A stretch of 64,000 nucleotides of DNA from the NCBI GenBank assembly GCA_947501935.1, contig CANMXU010000005.1, positions 124,001 to 188,000 on the forward strand, in the 5' to 3' direction. A model generated the notes under the pieces. The model had not been told where the DNA came from. It did not search any database and saw only the letters and a program-made list of their open reading frames with translations. A program made the translations under genes and the position numbers. This document shows positions 57,798 to 64,000 of the stretch, piece by piece. Position 1 is the stretch's first letter. Each line of letters opens with the position of its first letter. This DNA is from an uncultured Alteromonadaceae bacterium. GTDB taxonomy: Bacteria; Pseudomonadota; Gammaproteobacteria; Enterobacterales; Alteromonadaceae.

Positions 57798-58119
57798 GGT
57801 AATGATGCATATAGCGATGTTATATCTCTAACTAAAAGCAAATTATTAACTAAAGTAAGTTAATGGCATTTTAGAGAGTTCCCAGTTGCGCAGATACTGA
57901 AGAGTAGCAATGGTATGAGAGCATCATCGCTATTAACAAAAGTTCTTTCGCGCTAATTTTTATTATCAGTTAAGACTATGTGAAAACGAGTAATTATCAA
58001 TTATATATTGGCTTAAAATACAAAAGAGTAACATTGCCAATTGAATATTTTTGAAGTAAAAGTGATATATATCAAGATTAAAAATCTTAACGTTTGAATT
58101 TAAACACTAAAATTAAATA
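57798..58119 (-). other. Intergenic region between argR and the chemoreceptor gene
   Basis: This 322-base AT-rich stretch should contain the promoter of the chemoreceptor and the end of the argR transcript. I see no clear hairpin with T-run, no ORF with ribosome site and no repeat. Confidence 0.4.
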
Positions 58120-58602
58120 TTAATTAGTGCCTTTCACATCAAGTAATTCAATAATAGACTGGCAAATTTCATCGATTCTATCTGCGTTCGACGGCGCGAT
58201 AAAAATGGTATCATCACCCGCTAAAGTGCCTAAAATACCTGAAGACTCACCTAAACTATCTAACATTCTTGAAATTAATGGCGCGCCACCAATGCCGGTT
58301 TTAACGATAATTTGCATATTGTTGTGTTTAACACTTAAGACGACCGACTGAATAGCTTGTTTTGACTTTGGCACAGCGAGTTCATCAGGAAGAATATAAA
58401 CCTTCTGATTATTGGTATTACGCATTTTAACGGCGCCAAGTTTCGATAATAAACGTGATACCTTAGCTTGAGGAATATCAATAAAGCCATGTTCAGCTAG
58501 CGCTGCTGACAGCTCACTTTGCGAGCCATAACATTGCTCTTTTAATAATGTTTTAAAAACCTGTACTAATTCAGACTCATTTTTTTTGCGAATAGTGCTC
58601 AT
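58120..58602 (-). CDS. argR: Arginine repressor
   Basis: Hexameric arginine-dependent repressor of arginine synthesis genes. The 160-residue protein has the N-terminal winged helix (SQSELSAALAEHGF, QAKVSRLLSKLGAVKMRN) and the C-terminal arginine-binding domain with GTLAGDDTIFIAPS (E. coli GTIAGDDTIF). The frame opens at 58680, but ATG 58602 has GGAGG five bases before it and gives the family length. In E. coli and many relatives argR is next to mdh; here mdh is not seen. An inverted repeat in its leader (58653-58681) may be an operator. Confidence 0.96.
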   Translation of the reverse strand: MSTIRKKNESELVQVFKTLLKEQCYGSQSELSAALAEHGFIDIPQAKVSRLLSKLGAVKMRNTNNQKVYILPDELAVPKSKQAIQSVVLSVKHNNMQIIVKTGIGGAPLISRMLDSLGESSGILGTLAGDDTIFIAPSNADRIDEICQSIIELLDVKGTN

Positions 58603-58681
58603 ATTTCCTCCAAGCCCCGCGACAACACGGTAAATACTTATCATACCAGTAAAGTGAATATTTACGCTTATTTTATTCACT

Positions 58682-59123
58682 ATATATTAGGGGCTGCTGA
58701 GCTTTCGTGTTCACTTTTACAGCAAGATGTTTGATATTTAGGCAAGGCAGAGTATGTAAACTGTAACTGACTCGGCTTTGTCTCCTGAGTCGCTATTCAT
58801 GCATCCAAGCGGTCGTACATAAACATGCCATAACACCGTAATAAAATTCAAAAAAGTGCGACCTTGTGGCTCATTTAAAACGAACTTACGCTTTATTGCC
58901 AACATAGATGTAGCTACTTAAGCCTGAGCAGCATGTGAAAGTAGTGCTCATTTTTTAATAGCAGAACTATGATAGCAAACGAACGCCATGATTAACCCTG
59001 CTTTCAATTGAATAATTTTTAACCATAAAAGTTCAATAGACCCTATACTTATTTTAGTACTTAGCTTTATTCATCAATTGATTAAGTGTATCTTCATAAG
59101 CCTAACAATAAGAGTTTAAGAAT
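58682..59123. other. Gene-free region between argR and the solute-binding protein gene
   Basis: About 440 bases. In many gammaproteobacteria mdh begins in this place, but no mdh remnant could be read in any frame. No repeat from the other families of this window is present. I see no ORF with a convincing ribosome site. It must include the promoter for the rightward gene. Confidence 0.45.
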
Positions 59124-59885
59124 ATGGCCTTGAAAAAAACCTACCTACTGCCGTTAATATTCTATTCAGTACTAAGCTCGGCGTCTGCTCGCGCTGATGA
59201 CTTGGTGATCGCCTTAGGAAATTTCCCGCCAATGTTCGCTAAAGAAGGTGAGCCTGCACTTTTCAAAGATATTATCGATGGCGTTTATCACTATCTTCCT
59301 CAACATAAAGTCAGCTATCAATACATGGTACCTAACGCACGTTTAGTGGTTGAGTTAAATCAAAAGGCTGTTGACGGCGCTGCCAATATTTTTTCACAAT
59401 CAGAAATTAAGGGCTGCTTAACCGCCCCAGTATTTCGTTTTAAAGATGTGGCGGTAACACTTAAGAAGAATAATTATCAGCTAGAAGAAATCGCTGACCT
59501 AGCGGGTAAGTCTATTGTCAGTTATCAAAGAGCTGAACACTTACTTGGTGAGGAGTTCAGTGCTGCCGTAGCTAACAGCAAATATTATCAAGAAGTAGCC
59601 GAGCCAATGCAACAAGCTAAGCTTTTGTCTTCAGGGTTGGTTGATGTAAGTATTGGTGATAAGTATATTTTTCTGCAAAGTTTAAAAAACTGGCAAAAGC
59701 AGAGCTATGCGCCTAACAATTTAGTTTTTCATGAAATTTTTCCACCGGTATATTCTCGAGTGGGTTTTAATAAACAAAGCCTTTGCGATGAATTTGACCA
59801 AGCCTTAGCAACATTCAAGCAACACGGTGAGTACGAAAAAATTTACGACAACTATCTTAAAAAGCTCGGTTATCGCTCACAATAA
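59124..59885 (+). CDS. Periplasmic solute-binding protein, family 3 type
   Basis: A 253-residue secreted protein. Signal peptide about 1-24 (cut near SARA-DD), then a SBP_bac_3-like bilobal domain: LVIALGNFPPMF, VPNARLVVELNQKAVDGAANIF, DVAVTLKKN, LAGKSIVSYQRA, LVDVSIGDKYIFLQ and a final DQALATFKQHGEYEKIYDNYLKKLG, the usual C-terminal pattern of amino-acid binding proteins. No permease or ATPase lies nearby, as with many Alteromonadales orphans of this group. Ligand unknown. Confidence 0.82.
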   Translation: MALKKTYLLPLIFYSVLSSASARADDLVIALGNFPPMFAKEGEPALFKDIIDGVYHYLPQHKVSYQYMVPNARLVVELNQKAVDGAANIFSQSEIKGCLTAPVFRFKDVAVTLKKNNYQLEEIADLAGKSIVSYQRAEHLLGEEFSAAVANSKYYQEVAEPMQQAKLLSSGLVDVSIGDKYIFLQSLKNWQKQSYAPNNLVFHEIFPPVYSRVGFNKQSLCDEFDQALATFKQHGEYEKIYDNYLKKLGYRSQ

Positions 59886-59888
59886 AAT

Positions 59889-60536
59889 TTAATTAATTGT
59901 TTTTTGGTAGCTTAACATGCCTTTAACTAAAGAAAATTGTGCTAAGTAATAGCTTGTCATCACCCAAAAATTAGCGTTAGGAATTGCAATAGAGAACTTG
60001 TTTATTCCTAATAAACTGTCTGATATTACAAAAGATAAACCACCAAGTATCAGCCAAAAATTGCTTTTTTCACTTAATACTGTAGCAATAGCCATCATCA
60101 ATAATACCATCATATATGCTAAAACGGGCAACAGTTGCTTACCTAAAGACGGTACTAACCATAGGCACATTAATACACCGTAAACACAATAAAAACCGAC
60201 CAACTTAAGCTGATTATTTTTGAAAGGTTTAGCTTTATCAGACTTACATTTAAATGGTTTTAATGCCATTAAATAGGCAATATGCGCAAATAAGAAGGCT
60301 GATAGACCAAACATAAAAAAGTGTCTTGGTGAAAAGTCTAAGAAAAAATCGCCGATAGCTGAACAGATAAGACCTAATAGAAAAAACTCATCAACCTTGC
60401 CCTTAAGCCTTGCACGATAGCAGTATATCAAAATAGCCATAGGCAATATTTTAACTAACCAACTTAACGGATAAGGTTGAAAGAAAGTTGATAAAGTAAA
60501 AACAACCGCTAGTAATACCGCAAACCTCATCGCCAT
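59889..60536 (-). CDS. YhhN-family membrane protein (lysoplasmalogenase-like)
   Basis: A 215-residue protein with about seven or eight hydrophobic spans. It shows the YhhN signatures: LPMAILIYC, GLICSAIGDFFLD with the conserved Asp residues, FMFGLSAFLFAHIAYLMAL, and LGGLSFVISDSLLGINKF with a second Asp. Animal TMEM86 proteins of this family hydrolyse lysoplasmalogens; bacterial members have the same acid residues but mostly unknown substrates. It starts within the stop codon of the META-domain gene (TAATG, overlap 1 base), so the two are translated together. Confidence 0.82.
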   Translation of the reverse strand: MAMRFAVLLAVVFTLSTFFQPYPLSWLVKILPMAILIYCYRARLKGKVDEFFLLGLICSAIGDFFLDFSPRHFFMFGLSAFLFAHIAYLMALKPFKCKSDKAKPFKNNQLKLVGFYCVYGVLMCLWLVPSLGKQLLPVLAYMMVLLMMAIATVLSEKSNFWLILGGLSFVISDSLLGINKFSIAIPNANFWVMTSYYLAQFSLVKGMLSYQKTIN

Positions 60537-61081
60537 TAAGGTTCCTTGGTATCTGTGGTTTTAAAGGTTAACAAAATGTTTTTATTGCCATCGCTTAAAG
60601 TCAAGCGATTGCCAATCACTTCAAAGTAATTAGTTTTCTTAAATTCAGTTAAAAAAGAAACCTCTAATTCAGCATGGTCGCTGCAATACATTTTAGTTGA
60701 AGATAGCGGGCCAAAATTAACATGGCCATCAACTAAAATATAAAACGCAGAAAAACGATTACAACCTGAGTAGCCATAAGCCATTTTTCTTTCATTATCA
60801 AAACTGAAATCAACCTTAGGGTAGTTCTCAGCGTAGACAACATCTTGCCCTTTTATTTGAGTTAACTGCCATGACTGCGCGTATAAGTCAGCGTTTTTTA
60901 CTTCAGTTGTGGTGATAATATTTGGTTTGACTAACGCTGATTTGGTTTTATTTTCACTGGCAGGGGTTTGACTAGTTGAAACGCTTTCTTCTGCTTCAGG
61001 GGTTTGATTATCAGTTATTTGTGCGCAAGCTGATAATAATAATGCGCCGGTAAATACCATAGCGGTTTTAACATTTAACAT
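60536..61081 (-). CDS. META-domain lipoprotein (HslJ-like)
   Basis: A 181-residue outer-membrane or periplasmic lipoprotein. With the ATG at 61081 the signal peptide ends in the lipobox LLSAC with C19 as lipid site. A Thr/Ser/Glu-rich linker (20-60) leads to a META domain: QSWQLTQIKGQDVV, DFSFDNERKMAYGYSGCNRFSAFY and FGPLSSTKMYCSDHAELEVSFL, as in HslJ. The frame opens at 61105, but that start would put charged residues before the signal. META proteins are linked to heat or novobiocin stress in E. coli; the role here is not known. Coupled to the YhhN gene downstream. Confidence 0.85.
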   Translation of the reverse strand: MLNVKTAMVFTGALLLSACAQITDNQTPEAEESVSTSQTPASENKTKSALVKPNIITTTEVKNADLYAQSWQLTQIKGQDVVYAENYPKVDFSFDNERKMAYGYSGCNRFSAFYILVDGHVNFGPLSSTKMYCSDHAELEVSFLTEFKKTNYFEVIGNRLTLSDGNKNILLTFKTTDTKEP

Positions 61082-61435
61082 GGTTTTCCCTTCAAGATCT
61101 GCCAATTTATAGCTTCAAGTATAAATAAGTTCTAAAGACTTTATCTGGGTAAATTGTAACTTAAGGAAAACGATGTATTAGCATTTTGTAGCGAAGCTTG
61201 TTTTAAATTCAAGCCATTAATAACAAGTGCATGGCTGTTAAGTGCATAAAACAGCCTAATTAACCTCAACCCTAGTTTAGGTTAATAAATAATGAGCACT
61301 TGGCTAATGAAAAAGGGCGAATAGAAAGCGGAAATAAAAAACGGCCGATACTATCAGCCGTTAAAAGTAGAGTTTAATTTTGCCTAATCGTACTTAGTTA
61401 TACTCTTGCTAGTTATACCCGTACTAGTTAGGCTG
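61082..61435. other. Intergenic region between feoB and the META lipoprotein gene
   Basis: This 354-base stretch holds the feoAB terminator (61334-61362) and, next to the lipoprotein start, the promoter for the META-YhhN pair, which I could not pin down. Three GTTA/TACTAGTTA-type short repeats are seen at 61395-61430, just past the feoB stop. Confidence 0.45.
61334..61362 (-). terminator. Terminator of feoA-feoB
   Basis: AACGGC (61340-61345) pairs with GCCGTT (61357-61362); on the - strand TTTTTTATT follows the stem down to about 61334. It lies 75 bases past the feoB stop. Confidence 0.75.
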
Positions 61436-63538
61436 TTAAGAGTATTTCATGGTAATCGGAATCGTCAGTATAGTTTTGCCATAACTTTTCAGTAAGCGAT
61501 AAACTCCGTACATAACAATAACCACAGCAGACAAAGCAATAGATGAAGTAACGGGTGTGATAAATAAGGTGCCTAACTGATAACAAAAAGTAGCAGCTAA
61601 ATAAGCTAATAAAAAGCTCCAAGTACCGGCAAAGCCCGCCCAACGGCCACCAACTTCATTTTTAATTGCCCCCATTGCGGCAACACATGGGGTATATAAT
61701 AAAATAAACAATAAATAACTAAAGGCACCAAGCTTGCCATCAAAGGCATTTTGCATTACTTGATAAGTGCTTAAGGCAACTTCTTGCTCTTGCGCTGCGA
61801 TATTTAAGTCGCTGATATCTCCAACATCAACTCCTAAAGGGTCTGCCGCTTTAATACCTAATAAATTCTCTTTTACTATACTTGTTGCTTCATCCCAGCT
61901 TGCAGATAATGAAGGCTCGCCTTGCTCATCTTCTGCGCCCGGCGAATACAAACTATTGAAAGTAGCCACTAAAACTTCTTTAGCAAAAATACCGGTAATT
62001 ATACCTACCCCTGCTTGCCAGTTTTCTTCTTTCACCCCTAAAGGTGCTAGCACCGGCATTACTAGTTTTGCCCCAGCACTTAAAATTGACTGCTCACTGT
62101 CTTGATTACCAAAGCGACCGTCAGTACCAATAGAATTTAAAAAGTTTAATAAACACACCACAATAACAATGGTTTTGCCTGCTCCGGTAATAAAGCTTTT
62201 AGTTCGCTGATAAACCCGAGCACAAATATGGCTAAACTTAGGAATTTCATATAAAGGCAGTTCCATAATATTAATTGAACTGGTACCGGGCAAGGTGGTT
62301 TTTTTCAGTAAAAAGCCAGTAAATATTGCCGCAGCTATACCCACTAAATACAATAAAAATACTAGGTTCTGGCCACTTTCAGGGAAAAATGCCGCAGCAA
62401 ATAAAGCGTATACTGGCAGCCTAGCGCCACACGACATAAACGGGGCCATCATCACAGTAGTAATACGCTCACGTTCACTATCAAGCACACGCGCCGACAT
62501 TACCGCAGGCACGGTACAACCAAAACCAACAATAAGTGGTACAAAGGCTTTACCCGGCAAACCAATTCTTTGCATTAGGCTATCAACAACAAAAGCCGCC
62601 CGTGCTAAATAACCACTATTTTCAAGTAAAGATAAGCCGATAAATAAACACATAATCACCGGAATAAAGGTAGCAACGGTTTGCATTCCGCTGCCAATAC
62701 CTTCAACAATAGTAAGTAACCACTGGGGTAAATTAAATTGTGCTAGCCAATGTAGTGGATATTCAACAAATAAGGTACCACTGAGAATATCAAAAAAGTC
62801 GATAAATGAATTACCAACATTTATTGCAAACATGAATAATAAATACATCATGCCTAGAAAAATGGGAATGCCAACAACAGGATGTAAAACCACGTCGTCA
62901 AGGCGATCACTAAAACCTTTCTTTTCGGTTTTATCAGTAACAGTACTGGCTAATAATTTTTGAATAAACTGATGACGTTGATGAATAACATCAATCGCTT
63001 CAGATTGGCTGTTATCTTCAACAGTATGATGTTCAGCAACAACAGAAGCCGTATTAAGTGCTTTTTGGATGTGCGCTAATGAATGTTTATTTTGCGCGCT
63101 GATTTCAACAACCGGGCAACCAAGTAGTTTTGACAGTGAATCAACGTCAACATTCATCGCCTCTTTTCTATCGGTTTTATTAAGCAATACCATCATAGGT
63201 ATGCCTAATTCTAGCAATTGTGTTGTTAAATACAGCTGACGTTGTAATTGCGTGGCATCAACTACGTTCACCAAACAATCGATATTTTTTTCAGCAATAA
63301 AATCGTGCGATATGGTTAAGTCTTGGCCTTGTTCATCACGTTTAGTTAATGAGCTTAAACCGGGCAAATCGGAAAGTATCGCGTTATGAGAAGGTAAAGT
63401 AATCGCTTTTTGTTTGGCCGAAACCGTAACTCCCGACCAGTTACCTACTTTTTGTTTATCGCCTGATAATAAATTGAATAAGGTACTTTTACCTGAGTTA
63501 GCAAAACCAACCAGGGCATAATGTTGAAAGTTGGACAT
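61436..63538 (-). CDS. feoB: FeoB, ferrous iron transporter
   Basis: GTP-gated Fe2+ importer in the inner membrane. The 700-residue protein has the N-terminal G domain with G1 GFANSGKST (11-19), G3 DLPG (57-60), G4 NKTD (120-123), a helical spacer, and a membrane part with about ten spans carrying the two Gate motifs: PLIVGFGCTVPAVMSAR and GIFAKEVLVATFNSLYSPG. The SCGARLPVY block is also typical. It starts within the feoA stop (TAATG). No feoC follows. The C-terminus is close to the usual end. Expression is likely Fur-controlled through the box at 63787-63807. Confidence 0.97.
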   Translation of the reverse strand: MSNFQHYALVGFANSGKSTLFNLLSGDKQKVGNWSGVTVSAKQKAITLPSHNAILSDLPGLSSLTKRDEQGQDLTISHDFIAEKNIDCLVNVVDATQLQRQLYLTTQLLELGIPMMVLLNKTDRKEAMNVDVDSLSKLLGCPVVEISAQNKHSLAHIQKALNTASVVAEHHTVEDNSQSEAIDVIHQRHQFIQKLLASTVTDKTEKKGFSDRLDDVVLHPVVGIPIFLGMMYLLFMFAINVGNSFIDFFDILSGTLFVEYPLHWLAQFNLPQWLLTIVEGIGSGMQTVATFIPVIMCLFIGLSLLENSGYLARAAFVVDSLMQRIGLPGKAFVPLIVGFGCTVPAVMSARVLDSERERITTVMMAPFMSCGARLPVYALFAAAFFPESGQNLVFLLYLVGIAAAIFTGFLLKKTTLPGTSSINIMELPLYEIPKFSHICARVYQRTKSFITGAGKTIVIVVCLLNFLNSIGTDGRFGNQDSEQSILSAGAKLVMPVLAPLGVKEENWQAGVGIITGIFAKEVLVATFNSLYSPGAEDEQGEPSLSASWDEATSIVKENLLGIKAADPLGVDVGDISDLNIAAQEQEVALSTYQVMQNAFDGKLGAFSYLLFILLYTPCVAAMGAIKNEVGGRWAGFAGTWSFLLAYLAATFCYQLGTLFITPVTSSIALSAVVIVMYGVYRLLKSYGKTILTIPITMKYS

Positions 63539-63762
63539 TAAACAATATCCACTATCACTTGTTGAGCAAGCTGCTGTTGCAAGGTGATTTTAGTATTATG
63601 TAAACGAAAAGCCACCGGACCATTCCACGGAGCTTTATGGGCAAGAGATATTTCTGACTGAGGAACAAAGCCCTGCTCTAATAACTGCTCGGCCAATTCA
63701 AAGTTTCTTGGCAAGGCAATAATTTTAGCTTTCTGATTTTTAGCTAGATCCATTAATGTCAT
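63538..63762 (-). CDS. feoA: FeoA, ferrous iron transport accessory protein
   Basis: A 74-residue SH3-like cytosolic protein that works with FeoB. The chain reads MTLMDLAKNQKAKIIALP, then LAEQLLEQGFVPQSEISLAHKAPWNGPVAFRLHNTKITLQQQLAQQVIV, the classical FeoA pattern (L-x-x-GF-x-PG/x-x-I, P-x-x-x-x-V-A/F-R-L). It overlaps feoB by 1 base. A GAG is eight bases before the start; ATG 63753 is a second possibility. Confidence 0.93.
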   Translation of the reverse strand: MTLMDLAKNQKAKIIALPRNFELAEQLLEQGFVPQSEISLAHKAPWNGPVAFRLHNTKITLQQQLAQQVIVDIV

Positions 63763-63786
63763 AATCTCTACAACCTCGTTACATAC

Positions 63787-63807
63787 AAATGAGAATTACT
63801 ATTATTT
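63787..63807 (-). promoter_or_regulatory. Fur box upstream of feoA
   Basis: TGAGAATTACTATTA (63790-63804) matches the 7-1-7 Fur consensus TGATAATNATTATCA at 12 of 14 fixed bases. It is 25-45 bases before the feoA start codon. Fur with Fe2+ should repress feoAB. Confidence 0.75.
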
Positions 63808-64000
63808 ACATTTTACACTATATCAAAGCCATGTACAGATCATTTTGTCGCTTGTCACCCGTTGTTTGACTGAAATCAAAGCTTTTAACTGCTAGGTTAC
63901 AAATTCGCTACATTGCATTACACACCTAAGCTCTAGCGTTATTATTCTCCCTTCTAAAATTAAAGACCTACGAAAAACAATACTAGACATTTACTAGCGT

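Noticed and set aside
61395-61435. Short TACTAGTTA/TAGTTATAC repeats past feoB as an attachment site
   Set aside because: Units are too short and irregular, and no integrase or island border is present.

Overview
The window is a chromosomal segment of an AT-rich marine gammaproteobacterium, most likely Alteromonadales and probably Colwelliaceae (Colwellia or Thalassotalea type). This rests on protein character, on the gene order ampE-ampD / nadC-pilABCD-coaE-zapD-yacG / mutT-secA / lpxC-dcw cluster, and on the style of the short intergenic repeats. No taxon could be checked by search. I see 57 protein genes, no rRNA or tRNA, no CRISPR array, no insertion sequence and no prophage. Coding density is high and I saw no broken gene; only the LacI-type regulator at the left edge is cut, by the window itself.

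Layout. 1-5950: end of a LacI-family regulator, a 52-residue single-span membrane protein, then leftward rraB, plsC, a P-loop ATPase, a UbiA-type prenyltransferase and an aldo/keto reductase, and a rightward LpxR-type lipid A deacylase. 6188-13320: pdhR-aceE-aceF-lpdA, the pyruvate dehydrogenase complex under its own repressor, with a promoter and PdhR operator placed as in E. coli. 13571-23371: ampE-ampD leftward; rightward a membrane retropepsin-like protease, nadC, the type IV pilus genes pilA-pilB-pilC-pilD, then coaE, zapD and yacG. 23531-28366: mutT, secA and an M23 peptidase leftward, and a DciA-like gene divergent from the M23 gene. 28410-46600: lpxC and the complete division and cell wall (dcw) cluster mraZ-rsmH-ftsL-ftsI-murE-murF-mraY-murD-ftsW-murG-murC-ddl-ftsQ-ftsA-ftsZ, almost all coupled by overlaps of 1-8 bases, driven from a promoter with a three-repeat MraZ operator. 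46988-64000: less conserved genes: an M50 site-2 protease, a TPR/retropepsin-like protein with a nine-base tandem repeat, a TauE/SafE carrier, a YcxB-like protein, an M17 aminopeptidase, an SDR, amtB (sigma-54 promoter and NtrC site), a NIT-domain chemoreceptor, argR, a periplasmic solute-binding protein, a YhhN protein coupled to a META-domain lipoprotein, and feoA-feoB under a Fur box.

How the genes work together. The core is growth machinery: peptidoglycan precursor synthesis (mur, mraY, ddl), septum assembly (fts, zapD), wall recycling (ampD), outer-membrane lipid A (lpxC, lpxR-like), protein export (secA), central carbon entry (aceEF, lpdA), cofactors (nadC, coaE) and surface pili (pilABCD). 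The right third adds nutrient sensing and import (ammonium, ferrous iron, solute-binding protein, chemoreceptor).

I did not find a convincing undescribed defence or mobile system. The more unusual signals are small: two families of intergenic palindromic repeats (two copies each), a converging 14-base repeat array against mutT, a five-residue leader ORF plus 5'-terminal hairpin in front of lpxC, two hairpins in front of secA where E. coli has secM, an in-frame repeat in a retropepsin-like protein, and several short unannotated ORFs.
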